Below are positions 36,731-44,495 of a stretch of 64,000 nt of DNA, piece after piece. The notes beneath the pieces were generated by a model that was not told the DNA's origin, made no database searches, and worked only from the letters and a program-made list of their open reading frames with translations. The translations under genes and the position numbers were made by a program. This DNA comes from Nitrospira tepida (GTDB taxonomy: Bacteria; Nitrospirota; Nitrospiria; Nitrospirales; Nitrospiraceae), in contig NZ_OX365700.1 of assembly GCF_947241125.1 (NCBI RefSeq), forward strand, positions 1,612,001 through 1,676,000, given 5' to 3'. Position 1 is the stretch's first letter, and each line of letters starts with the position of its first letter.

Positions 36731-36985
36731 GGACCTTCCTTCCAGAGGCCTGCCGACAGACGGGCTTGCAACCTATGAGCCCGACGCCGTTTTCACCAAA
36801 TGTAGTCGATAATCCGGGTTTCAGCCAGCAAACCGGCGGATCTGGTCGTCGTGCGGAGTATTGTGAGAATGAATCAGGGAGGGGGAAAAGAGGAGTGGCT
36901 ATCAGCCTGAGACCTTGATGTGAGGGGCGATGCTCAGAAAGCGGTCCGTTCCTTGAGTGAAGAAGGGGATTGGCGGCTGCCAGGC

Positions 36986-37282
36986 TTACATGTTCTGGAG
37001 GCGATCCAATTGCTCTCTCGCGCCGCTGTCGTAACGGAGAAACTCAAGGCCGAGCCGGCCATGACGGACCCAACGGACCTTGGCCAGGGGGATGGAAACC
37101 GGAGCGGAGGCTTCCTGAAGGATTTCGAGGGCTACATAGGCTCCCTGTTGTAACGAGGTGTGGCTTTCGATGGCGCACCCTGGAGTGGACAGGTTGATGA
37201 GCTGACCCAGGCCGGCCCCCCAATCACCCAGGAAGTGGATCGGAAGTCGAAGCACCGTTCGTGGGCTGGAGCGGAGATTCAT
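36986..37282 (-). CDS. PilZ-domain protein 2
   Basis: 98 residues, about 40 percent similar to PilZ protein 1: RSSPRTVLRLPIHFLGDWGA, INLSTPGCAIES, VRWVRHGRLGLEFLRYDS. Both share a C-terminal helix with a basic patch. Likely a local duplication. Separated from protein 1 by 255 bases with no gene. Confidence 0.76.
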   Translation of the reverse strand: MNLRSSPRTVLRLPIHFLGDWGAGLGQLINLSTPGCAIESHTSLQQGAYVALEILQEASAPVSIPLAKVRWVRHGRLGLEFLRYDSGAREQLDRLQNM

Positions 37283-37482
37283 GTATCTTCTCGGACCAAA
37301 GGCTCGGACGGGGCGAAGCAGTTCCGTTGTGTGCGACGTGAGAGCATCCTACGGCAACCGGGAAGAATCGGGAAGCGAACGAAAGTAGGGGGCCATAAGC
37401 GACATATACGAAACAACGATGAAGAGCTTGCGGTTCAACGAAGTGAGGATTCAGAACGAAGAGAACTGAAAGGCCTGGAGGT

Positions 37483-37551
37483 TCTCTCCGGCGGCGTCAA
37501 TGAAGAGGGGCTACGCCCGATGAGCCGCCGGTTCACACAAAGTGCGGTATG
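37483..37551 (-). repeat. Stem-loop repeat abutting attL
   Basis: CTCTCCGGCGGCGTC, a loop with GGGCTACGCCC, GAGCCGCCGGTTC and TGCGGTATGG. Its last bases overlap the first base of the att repeat at 37550. Confidence 0.72.
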
Positions 37552-37594
37552 GTGCCCCCGACACGAATTGAACGTGCGACACGCGGTTTAGGAA
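37550..37594 (-). repeat. attL (copied 3' end of tRNA-Arg)
   Basis: 45 bp identical to 44294-44338. Includes the CCA end and T arm of the tRNA up to the anticodon loop, and no 5' half, so it is not a working tRNA. Confidence 0.9.
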
Positions 37595-37637
37595 CACGAA
37601 TTAGGTATAAACACCAAACCATAGCAAGACACACCAT

Positions 37638-37684
37638 ACAACGGCAGGCACAGGCCTATCAACGGGTTTGTGACCTGCCGTTGT
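37638..37684 (+). terminator. Strong hairpin, possible terminator
   Basis: ACAACGGCAGGCACA pairs with TGTG-A-CCTGCCGTTGT, 15 pairs with one bulge. The tract that follows (TCTTTGTG) is only partly T-rich, so termination is likely but not certain. It is just inside the left end of the element. Confidence 0.45.
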
Positions 37685-37712
37685 TCTTTGTGTCCTCCTG
37701 TGGTATCCCCTC

Positions 37713-37755
37713 ACCGTGACTGTTTTCGGACTCGAACCGCGACTGGAACCGTGAC
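37713..37755 (+). promoter_or_regulatory. Left candidate integrase arm sites
   Basis: ACCGTGAC at 37713 and 37748 with ACCGCGAC at 37736 between. The same octamer recurs at the right end of the element (44202, 44214). Confidence 0.4.
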
Positions 37756-37971
37756 GCGGAAGACAGGGGGTGGGGGTCTTATTTTCTGCTCGGCCTGGCT
37801 AAGGACGAGGCCGGGGGTAGGTTTCCCGGTGGGCCGGGTGGCCGATGGGAGGCCCTCGTAGACATGGCCAGAGGCATATGGCGACCCCTTCCCCCGGCCG
37901 TTCGAGTTTCCATGTTTCCCAAAAAGGAAACCGCCGACGCATTTCCTGGAGTTTCGTATCCTAGGTGAAAT

Positions 37972-38670
37972 GTGGTGAGTTGGGACGACACCAGCAAGCT
38001 GTTCTTCTTTCTCTACGCCCCAGAACAGAAGCTGTTTCGGTATACGAGGCCTGGTATGGCCTTTGGTGAAGAAACGGGACAGTCTGTACATTTCGACAAT
38101 GGGCATTTCACAAAAGTCCAAATTCCCAAGGGGATAGGAGAAATCTTACTTCACAGAGAGATGCCGAATGGAAAGACGGGTGAGGAATTTGCCACTAGCT
38201 GGAAAACGCTCAATGTTGCCGAAGAAGGATACAACGGACTTGCCTTTACCATCGTCAATCGCACGCCGGATACCGATGTGAAAATGCTCGCATGGAACAA
38301 AGAACACCCTGACGACCTCTATACAGATTGTGTGGCCATCGAGCACGGGGCGGAAGTACGGGTATGGCTCTACTTAGCACCTGACAAGTTTCATGATTTG
38401 CTCAATCTCAACTGGCGAGCGAAATTTCTTGAAGTATCGCTTGAAACGAGCCCGTCAATTCATAACCTCAAGTTCCCATTAGAGGAGAATGACAAGACAA
38501 AAATGCGGGAAGGAACATTCATCAGTGATTCGTCCTTGTCACACCGTAAGCTCGTAATTCACACGTATGAGATCACTGTAAAAGACTTGCCTGTGGTGCG
38601 TTTACAAGACTCTAAGCCCTCACTGCTCAATCACCTGTATGAGCTGCTGAGATTTCGCTTCGGTAGATAA
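37972..38670 (+). CDS. Unrecognised cargo protein A of the integrative element
   Basis: 232 residues, GTG start at 37972. Mixed beta-rich protein with LFFFLYAPEQKLFRYTRPGM, NGLAFTIVNRTPDTDVKMLA, WLYLAPDKFHDLLNLNWRAK and a helical C-terminus rich in Leu and Arg. No cysteine motif, transmembrane segment or known catalytic site visible. AT content is clearly higher than that of the flanking host genes. It is followed 62 bases later by the second unrecognised gene. In such islands these positions often hold defence genes, but nothing in the sequence proves it. Confidence 0.72.
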   Translation: MVSWDDTSKLFFFLYAPEQKLFRYTRPGMAFGEETGQSVHFDNGHFTKVQIPKGIGEILLHREMPNGKTGEEFATSWKTLNVAEEGYNGLAFTIVNRTPDTDVKMLAWNKEHPDDLYTDCVAIEHGAEVRVWLYLAPDKFHDLLNLNWRAKFLEVSLETSPSIHNLKFPLEENDKTKMREGTFISDSSLSHRKLVIHTYEITVKDLPVVRLQDSKPSLLNHLYELLRFRFGR

Positions 38671-38732
38671 GACCTGCCCGTAACGGACCCTTACTCGGAT
38701 TCGACCTGCATGGTAAGGCTGTAGGAGGGGAC

Positions 38733-39683
38733 GTGCCCAAGGGAAAATCGAAGGAGGAAGAGTTTGATCCGACCTTAGAGCTGAAGACTCTTGCCTTACG
38801 GGATGAACCTCTTGTTCATCAATATAGAGACCTTCACTACCAACTCGTCCTTGACCAACTTCAAGCGACGGGTCAACGCATTGCAAGTAGAGAACACACA
38901 ACCCCACTCTCTGCCGCTCAGCGGAGATCATTGTTGAAGCGGCATGCCCGTCTTGACAAACAAATCTGTGAAAAGTACCGCATTAGTGGTTTTCATGGTG
39001 GCGATCCGTATATCGTAAAACGTGACAATTGGCTTGAGACCCTCCGCGTACCATTAAGCCAACCTCTTACGATAGAGACTAATTGGCAATCCTCTTTCTA
39101 TTCTCCGCGCGTCCAGTTCTATGTTCTCCCGAAGGATGCTGCGGTCTTTCACTCCCACAGCAGAATAGTATGCCAATTGCCTTCCCTGCCCAAAAAAGTT
39201 CCGGCGGATTCTCTGCCTATTCTGACAATTCATCTGGATCTATCGAAGGTCAAAGGGAATCACCTTGCTGGTTTGGCCACAAAGTTCAAAGAGGCGGTGA
39301 AGCGATGTCTGGAAGAACTTCCGAGAAGCCGGAGGAAACCGGCGTCCACCTGGCAACAGAACGTGAAACGTGACTACCATCGCTTCTATCTACATTTTTA
39401 TCGGGCGGTGCCCTACCGTTGGATCGCGGCATATGAAAAGACGGGGGCACTGCCAAAAGGCCCCTTCGATATGGCAGTGCCTAAAGAATCCTCTATCCGT
39501 GAGTCCGTTGAGCGAGTCCACTACATTGTCTTCAGCCGCCCCTTCAAGGCCCGCAAAACTCTATCCCATCGGGCTAATACCCGCTTAGACGCTGAAATAC
39601 AGAGCTTTAACTGCCCGGATCATGGCAAAGACTGCTCAGATACTTGCGGATATGCAAAAGACTTCATCAAGAAATTAGGCTAG
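38733..39683 (+). CDS. Unrecognised cargo protein B of the integrative element
   Basis: 316 residues, GTG start. Charged N-terminus (KGKSKEEEFDPTLELKTLAL), a helical, arginine-rich stretch (SAAQRRSLLKRHARLDKQIC), a beta-rich middle (FYSPRVQFYVLPKDAAVFHS), and a C-terminal cysteine motif CPDHGKDCSDTCGYAKDF that could bind metal. No named family seen. Lower GC than the host. Probably co-transcribed with cargo gene A. Confidence 0.72.
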   Translation: MPKGKSKEEEFDPTLELKTLALRDEPLVHQYRDLHYQLVLDQLQATGQRIASREHTTPLSAAQRRSLLKRHARLDKQICEKYRISGFHGGDPYIVKRDNWLETLRVPLSQPLTIETNWQSSFYSPRVQFYVLPKDAAVFHSHSRIVCQLPSLPKKVPADSLPILTIHLDLSKVKGNHLAGLATKFKEAVKRCLEELPRSRRKPASTWQQNVKRDYHRFYLHFYRAVPYRWIAAYEKTGALPKGPFDMAVPKESSIRESVERVHYIVFSRPFKARKTLSHRANTRLDAEIQSFNCPDHGKDCSDTCGYAKDFIKKLG

Positions 39684-39798
39684 TTCGCATCTCTTCCCCC
39701 TAGGAACAAACTCCCCGACTTTGTCCGCGATTCTCCTCTTGTAGAGGCCGCGCATCGGCACGGCACGGGAGGCTCTCACATAGCAGGGGAGAAAAAGG

Positions 39799-40011
39799 AT
39801 GAATAGCGATGATCGACTTGTGACGGCGCAGGAACTAGAAGCGCTGGGGGTGATGCGGAAGGGCACGGCCTATCGAATGGCCGCGAACAATCAGTTGCCC
39901 CACTATGTTGTGGGATGCTCTGGGAGGGGAGTTCGCTTTCGGGTGGGTGAGGTTCTAGAAGCGCTCCGACGACCAGCTTTAACACAGCGGGGGGGCTATG
40001 ACGACCGATGA
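39799..40011 (+). CDS. Small helix-turn-helix protein (excisionase/AlpA-like)
   Basis: 70 residues. RLVTAQELEALGVMRKGTAYRMA is a MerR-like or AlpA-like winged helix-turn-helix, and HYVVGCSGRGVRFRVGEVLEALRR closes the fold. Proteins of this size in integrative elements control excision or integrase expression. It overlaps the start of the primase-like gene by 14 bases. Confidence 0.78.
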   Translation: MNSDDRLVTAQELEALGVMRKGTAYRMAANNQLPHYVVGCSGRGVRFRVGEVLEALRRPALTQRGGYDDR

Positions 40012-40462
40012 TCTCTTGAGCCGAGTGGACCGCGTACGCTCTCGCGGTCCTGGTCGATGGACGGCAAGGTGCCCGGCGCATGCGGATCGCTCGCCCTCGT
40101 TATCGGTGACTGAAGGCGAGCGAGGCATTTTGCTTCGATGTTGGGCCGGCTGCGACCTGGCGGCTATTTGTGCGGCGCTTGGCATTCGACCAGCCGATCT
40201 GTTCTATGACCAGCGGCCTGATCCGGCTGCTTTGGCGGAGTCTCGGCGGCGACGGACGGAACGCGAGCGAGCGGACATAGCTGACGGCTGTCATGCGGAT
40301 ACCTTACGCGATGCGGAGCAAGCAATTCTCGCGGCGCGCCTTCTCAATATCTCGCAATGCTGTGATGGACAGCTAGATCGGGCACTGGACACGATCGCCT
40401 CTGCGCATGCGGTCCTGAGCGAACAAGGAGCGGATTACTATGAATGGCTCGCAACGCTTTGA
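39998..40462 (+). CDS. CHC2-type zinc-finger primase-like protein
   Basis: 154 residues. RWTARCPAHADRSPSLSVTE and RGILLRCWAGCDLAAICAAL carry the C-x2-H...C-x3-C zinc finger of phage and plasmid primases. A helical tail replaces the catalytic TOPRIM domain, so this protein recognises template rather than polymerising. Overlaps the next gene by 23 bases, so the two work together in element replication. Confidence 0.84.
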   Translation: MTTDDLLSRVDRVRSRGPGRWTARCPAHADRSPSLSVTEGERGILLRCWAGCDLAAICAALGIRPADLFYDQRPDPAALAESRRRRTERERADIADGCHADTLRDAEQAILAARLLNISQCCDGQLDRALDTIASAHAVLSEQGADYYEWLATL

Positions 40463-41825
40463 AGCGGCCTGCCGGCAGTTCGAAGATAGTCAACGGAAGG
40501 AGCAGGCCGCGATGGGCCTAATGGACCATGATCCCGAACAGGACGCCAGTTCGACTAATACTCCTGTGCCGGATGAGTGGCCGGTACTCGATCAAGCCGC
40601 GCTGTATGGTCTGGCTGGTGAAATGGTCAAATTGATCGAACCGCATACAGAGGCTGACCCTATCGCGTTGCTGGTGTCTTGCTTGGCCGAAGTAGGCACT
40701 ATGCTGAATCGGGCACCTCACCTGATTCTCGACGGAAGTTATCATCCCCTCATCTTCTGGCCGGTATTGGTCGGACAAACCAGCAAAAGCCGGAAAGGAA
40801 CGGCTGGGAAACGGATCAACACGGTGTTGAGCCTGGCAGATGATTCGTGGACCCGTGGTGAGTATCGGGGCACCCTTTCCAGCGGTGAAGGTCTCGCCTT
40901 TGCTGTGCGCGATGCACAGTACAAGGAGGAGCCGATCAAGGAAAAAGGCCGACTGATCGGTGAGACAGTGACGATCTGTCTTGATCCTGGCGTTGAAGAT
41001 AAGCGGCTGTTCCTTGTTCAAACCGAATTCGGCGCGGTTCTTCGTGTCATGGCGCGAGAAGGGAACTCGCTATCAGGGGTCTTGCGCGATGCCTGGGACG
41101 GACTGAGCCTTGCTCCCATGACGAAGGCAAACCGGATTCGCGCGACAGATCCACATATCGGCATTGTGGGGCATGTGACGAGGGACGAATTGCTCCGCAA
41201 CTTGACCGACACGGAATGCTCGAATGGATTCGGCAATCGATTTGTGTGGTTTGTCGTGCGACGGTCTAAGGAATTGCCATTCCCCTCCGTGCCGGACGAA
41301 ACCGTCCTTCGGACCTTGGCGGAAGAACTCGGGCGTGTGATTCGACGCGGTCGGACCATCGGGGCGTTAGGTCTATCGCCTTCTGCTCGCGATGGCTGGA
41401 AGGCGATCTATCACGATCTCTCTGCGGATCGGCCTGGCCTGGCGGGTGCCCTCCTGGCGCGGGGTGAGGCGCACGTCATGCGCCTCTCGGCGCTCTACGC
41501 GGTGCTGGACGGGCAGACGGACATTAACCTCGTGCACCTGGAAGCCGCGTCGGCCTTGTGGCAATACGCCGAAGCTTCTAGCCGTCTGATCTTTGGCGAT
41601 TCGACTGGAGATCCTGTCGCAGATGCAATTTTGAGAGCCGTCAGAACGAGCGGCGAAGTTTCCGATTCACAGGTGTCAGACCTGTTCTCACGAAATGTGT
41701 CCGGGCACAGACTGGAACGAGCGAAGACGATCCTTGCGACGGCAGGGTTGATTCACTGGGACACGATCAAGACAGATGGACGGTCCCGGAAAGTCTGGCG
41801 ACCAGGTACGAAAAAAACGAATTAA
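40440..41825 (+). CDS. DUF3987-like replication ATPase
   Basis: 461 residues. A P-loop-like GQTSKSRKGTAGKRINTVLS near residue 119, then beta-rich ATPase-like segments and NGFGNRFVWFVVRRSKELPF. The C-terminus is winged-helix-like (DAILRAVRTSGEVSDSQVSD). DUF3987 proteins follow a primase zinc finger in many mobile elements and are thought to act in replication. Its last 18 bases form the left arm of a long hairpin. Confidence 0.76.
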   Translation: MNGSQRFEAACRQFEDSQRKEQAAMGLMDHDPEQDASSTNTPVPDEWPVLDQAALYGLAGEMVKLIEPHTEADPIALLVSCLAEVGTMLNRAPHLILDGSYHPLIFWPVLVGQTSKSRKGTAGKRINTVLSLADDSWTRGEYRGTLSSGEGLAFAVRDAQYKEEPIKEKGRLIGETVTICLDPGVEDKRLFLVQTEFGAVLRVMAREGNSLSGVLRDAWDGLSLAPMTKANRIRATDPHIGIVGHVTRDELLRNLTDTECSNGFGNRFVWFVVRRSKELPFPSVPDETVLRTLAEELGRVIRRGRTIGALGLSPSARDGWKAIYHDLSADRPGLAGALLARGEAHVMRLSALYAVLDGQTDINLVHLEAASALWQYAEASSRLIFGDSTGDPVADAILRAVRTSGEVSDSQVSDLFSRNVSGHRLERAKTILATAGLIHWDTIKTDGRSRKVWRPGTKKTN

Positions 41826-41879
41826 ACGAAAAAAGGGAATGCGCTAAGAGGCTTATTTCGTTTCTTTCGTTTATTTCGT
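41808..41879. repeat. Long inverted repeat of ACGAAA iterons
   Basis: Left arm 41808-41831 has three ACGAAA-type units at nine-base spacing (the middle one is ACGAAT); right arm 41856-41879 has three TTTCGT units. The arms pair at 21 of 24 positions around a 24-base loop. It begins inside the 3' end of the DUF3987-like gene. Could be a terminator, a recombination or replication site, or a protein-binding array. Confidence 0.8.
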
Positions 41880-41899
41880 AACCCATGAGAGGAAACACC

Positions 41900-42187
41900 A
41901 TGAGCTACCTGGACATTCTCCGCCGTGTGGAACAGGGAAATAGTCCTATGCCTGATTCCGAAGGACCTCAGAATGTGGACCCGGCTTCGCTTAGTACGAA
42001 AAAAGAAAAAAGCTGTCCCCTCTACTGGCAGTCCATGGACGGGGTAATCAACGGGCCGGCGGTCCTGGATCACCTACACCTGGCGACGGATGTCGCGGGT
42101 GTTGAGCGGTGCTGGTTCTGCCTTTCCTATCGGGGCCGACTGGTTTGGGTTCGGGAGGACCTCCTCCGAAAAGTAGAAGGGGAGTAG
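41900..42187 (+). CDS. Small protein of the integrative element, unknown
   Basis: 95 residues from the ATG at 41900 (GAGAGG upstream); a start five codons earlier is possible. SYLDILRRVEQGNSPMPDSE then CPLYWQSMDGVINGPAVLDH, CWFCLSYRGRLVWVREDLL. The CxxC near residue 76 might bind metal. Not recognised. Confidence 0.62.
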   Translation: MSYLDILRRVEQGNSPMPDSEGPQNVDPASLSTKKEKSCPLYWQSMDGVINGPAVLDHLHLATDVAGVERCWFCLSYRGRLVWVREDLLRKVEGE

Positions 42188-42191
42188 AGAA

Positions 42192-42512
42192 GTGCGATTC
42201 GAGAAGGGCCGGCGCAAGACAGGCGGGCGGAAACGAGGCACGCCGAACAAAGGCACCATTGAAATGAAGTCGTTCGCACTGGGACTGCTCGAAGATCCCG
42301 AATACCAGACAAGGCTCAGGGCTCGGATTCTCAGCGGCAAGGCTCCGCACATGGAAGTCCTGTTGCACCACTACACGTATGGGAAACCGAAAACCACCCT
42401 CGAAGCAAGGCAGGTCACGATCATTGTGGATCGCTCCTGCAAGGACATCGTGGAGGCGCAGGCAACCGCCTTGGAAGACCATTCAACGCGAGATGGCTCA
42501 GGCCAGCTCTAG
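42192..42512 (+). CDS. Small basic protein, terminase-small-subunit-like N-terminus
   Basis: 106 residues, GTG start. RFEKGRRKTGGRKRGTPNKG is the basic start common in phage terminase small-subunit and DUF5681-type proteins. The remainder has LLEDPEYQTRLRARILSG and HHYTYGKPKTTLEA. No large terminase subunit or capsid gene is near, so a packaging role would need a helper phage. The family is uncertain. Confidence 0.6.
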   Translation: MRFEKGRRKTGGRKRGTPNKGTIEMKSFALGLLEDPEYQTRLRARILSGKAPHMEVLLHHYTYGKPKTTLEARQVTIIVDRSCKDIVEAQATALEDHSTRDGSGQL

Positions 42513-42595
42513 CCGATCTGCCGGACCCCGGCAACGGACAATTCTCCGCCCGCTTGTAGTCAACGGCTTCCGCCTCCTCCTATTCCACTCGCTTC

Positions 42596-42781
42596 CTATT
42601 TCCCCTTCGGTAAAATTCCCTTCCGCTCTAGCTCTTGGATCTTCGCTTCGGCCAATTCAATCAAAAAGTCCTTCACCGTCTTGCCTTCGTGAGCAGCGGC
42701 CATTTTCACGCGGCGCATGAGGTCGCGGGGGATGTCCCGGAAGTTCCAGGCTCCGGTGCCTTCTGGCGGGGTCCGTGCCAT
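42596..42781 (-). CDS. Ribbon-helix-helix protein (Arc/CopG-like)
   Basis: 61 residues. GAWNFRDIPRDLMRRVKMAA, HEGKTVKDFLIELAEAKIQE show a strand followed by two helices as in Arc/CopG repressors. Divergent from the second ribbon-helix-helix gene across 106 bases with a 24-base palindrome. Probable autoregulator. Confidence 0.75.
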   Translation of the reverse strand: MARTPPEGTGAWNFRDIPRDLMRRVKMAAAHEGKTVKDFLIELAEAKIQELERKGILPKGK

Positions 42782-42827
42782 TAGAAGCCAAGGCTAGCAC
42801 CAGACTCCCCTATGCGTCAAATATAAC

Positions 42828-42859
42828 TTGACATAGTTAAATATCATATGATAGTTAAC
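42828..42859 (+). promoter_or_regulatory. Operator and promoter between two divergent repressor genes
   Basis: A 24-base palindrome at 42836-42859 with 22 of 24 positions symmetric, centred on CATATG, in the AT-rich gap between two ribbon-helix-helix genes. TTGACA at 42828-42833 overlaps its left edge, so a bound repressor would block that promoter. Confidence 0.72.
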
Positions 42860-42887
42860 TTATCATCGCGGAAAGGGGGTGAGGGAA

Positions 42888-43043
42888 ATGAAAATGGTCC
42901 GGTTGTTGATTCAGGTGCCTGAGCCGATCAAGGCGCAATTGGATACCTTGCGGCAAGGGGGCACGACAGCGAGCGGGTTTATTCGGCATCTGTTGGAGGA
43001 ACATTTCAAACACGCTCCAGTGACGGGGCAGAAAGGAAGGTGA
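42888..43043 (+). CDS. Second ribbon-helix-helix protein
   Basis: 51 residues, with GGGGGTGAGGG upstream. Reads MKMVRLLIQVPEPIKAQLD, then LRQGGTTASGFIRHLLEEH: a beta strand, helix, turn and helix of the CopG fold. It ends four bases before the integrase start, so it probably regulates integrase expression. Confidence 0.78.
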   Translation: MKMVRLLIQVPEPIKAQLDTLRQGGTTASGFIRHLLEEHFKHAPVTGQKGR

Positions 43044-43046
43044 GCG

Positions 43047-44315
43047 ATGGCGCGAGTGGGACGAAAGGATCGAGGCTTGCTGGCTAAGAAGGATTCGGCT
43101 GGCAAGTTGGTGTGGTTTGTGCGGCTGTATCACGAAGGCCGGGAGCGCCGGTTCGGCAGCTTTCCCAACAAGACGAAGGCCCGGGAATTCTATGAGAAGG
43201 CCAAGCTTGAGCAGAAAGAGGGCAGATTTTTCCCAGAGCGGTATCAGCACGGTGGCTATGAACCGGTCGATGCGGTGATAGACCGTTACCTGTTGACCAT
43301 AGGAGCAAAGAAACAGATGACTCAGGTCGCAGAGCGCTATTTTGCTGAGTGGTGGAAAAACTACTTTGCTGGGAAACGGCTGAATGCAATCACTGTTACG
43401 GCATTGGAAGAGGCGCGGCAATCGCTGCTGGCGACCGTAGTTGTCGAGGCCAAGGACGAAAAGGGAACGGATCGGCTCATGACCCCTCAGCGGGTAAACC
43501 GTTACATGGAATGGTTGCGACATGTGCTTAATGGAGCGGCGCGGCAAGGGAAGCTGGCAAATAATCCGGTCCTCAAGCTGTCGATGTACAAGGAGCCGAA
43601 GGGAAAGACGCGATTTCTCTCGCTGGAGGAAGAGAAGGCGCTGTTGAAGCAGTTGGGGTCGGTTCACGGTTCTTGGGCACGGTTGGCGATCCTCACCGGA
43701 TTGCGCCAGGCCGAACAGTTCCGGCTTCAGTGGAAGGATGTGGACCTGGAGCGAGGCATCCTGACGTTGCTGACCACCAAGGCGGGTGGGGTGCAGTATG
43801 TCCACCTGAACGAAGAGGCGAAGGCGATTCTGCGGGGGTTCGATTCGTGGCAGCGGTCGAAGTGGGTCTTCCCATCCGAAAATCCGGCTACCCCTCTGGA
43901 TGCTCGGAACTTCTATGGCCGTGTGTGGATGCCCGCGGTCAAGGATGCGGGGATAGAGTGGGCTACATGGCATGACCTCCGCCATACCTTCGCCTCTCGG
44001 CTTGCGATGACAGGCCACAACGAGGGCACTATTGCGGCCCTGCTGCGACATTCGACCACGGCCCTGGTCAAACGCTACGCTCACCTGAGTCCGTCGCACC
44101 TGAAGGCGGCTGTTGAAGGTGTAGCAGGGTTTGGGAAGACCTCGGAACGGAGTCAGGAGCGAGGAGTCCGAGTCGAGGAGTCTACCTCGATTTCGGATGG
44201 AACCGTGACCGAAACCGTGATGCCGGGTTCGGTTGGAGAGAAGAGCGGTAATCTTGAAGCTGCGGAAGTCGGCGTGACTGTTGGGGAAAAGATTGGTGCC
44301 CCCGACACGAATTGA
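43047..44315 (+). CDS. int: Tyrosine site-specific integrase
   Basis: 422 residues. An AP2-like arm-binding start (KDSAGKLVWFVRLYHEGRER), a SAM-like core-binding domain, then the catalytic domain with Arg in TGLRQAEQFRLQW, HDLRHTFASRLAMTG (His and Arg), LLRHSTTALVKRYAH (His and Tyr). Full set R-H-R-H-Y. The gene runs into the att site, so the last seven codons are read from the tRNA sequence, ending PDTN. The right candidate arm sites lie inside its 3' end. Confidence 0.93.
   Translation: MARVGRKDRGLLAKKDSAGKLVWFVRLYHEGRERRFGSFPNKTKAREFYEKAKLEQKEGRFFPERYQHGGYEPVDAVIDRYLLTIGAKKQMTQVAERYFAEWWKNYFAGKRLNAITVTALEEARQSLLATVVVEAKDEKGTDRLMTPQRVNRYMEWLRHVLNGAARQGKLANNPVLKLSMYKEPKGKTRFLSLEEEKALLKQLGSVHGSWARLAILTGLRQAEQFRLQWKDVDLERGILTLLTTKAGGVQYVHLNEEAKAILRGFDSWQRSKWVFPSENPATPLDARNFYGRVWMPAVKDAGIEWATWHDLRHTFASRLAMTGHNEGTIAALLRHSTTALVKRYAHLSPSHLKAAVEGVAGFGKTSERSQERGVRVEESTSISDGTVTETVMPGSVGEKSGNLEAAEVGVTVGEKIGAPDTN
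44202..44221 (+). promoter_or_regulatory. Right candidate integrase arm sites
   Basis: ACCGTGAC at 44202 and ACCGTGAT at 44214, about 80 bases from attR, matching the three sites near attL. They lie in the integrase coding sequence. Confidence 0.4.
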
Positions 44316-44338
44316 ACGTGCGACACGCGGTTTAGGAA
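44294..44338 (-). repeat. attR (in the 3' half of tRNA-Arg)
   Basis: 45 bp identical to 37550-37594. Insertion restored the tRNA exactly, including its CCA end. Confidence 0.9.
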
Positions 44339-44370
44339 ACCGCTGCTCTATCCAACTGAGCTACGGGGGC
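44294..44370 (-). tRNA. tRNA-Arg (anticodon CCT)
   Basis: 77 bases with acceptor GCCCCCG / CGGGGGC, anticodon arm GCGGT-TTCCTAA-ACCGC and encoded CCA. Target of the integrative element, whose integrase gene overlaps its 3' end by 22 bases. Confidence 0.94.
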
Positions 44371-44495
44371 GTGAAATGGAGTCTCGCACAGTCCTGTCTG
44401 AGGAGGCAAGAGAAGGGAAACCGGTCAGGATCGACAGGCTCCGAGGGCGTCGAGCACCCTCGGAGCAGAACCTTGATTCTCAGGAGGCAACAGCC

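Larger units (their letters stand above)
37550..44338 (+). mobile_element. Integrative element in tRNA-Arg(CCU)
   Basis: Bounded by a 45-bp exact direct repeat (37550-37594 and 44294-44338) that is the 3' part of the tRNA-Arg gene. Encodes, left to right, two unrecognised proteins, an excisionase-like HTH protein, a CHC2-type primase domain, a DUF3987-like ATPase, small unknowns, two ribbon-helix-helix proteins and a tyrosine integrase next to attR. No capsid, portal or conjugation genes. It resembles a satellite or small mobilisable island. The first two genes are lower in GC than the host. Confidence 0.88.
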
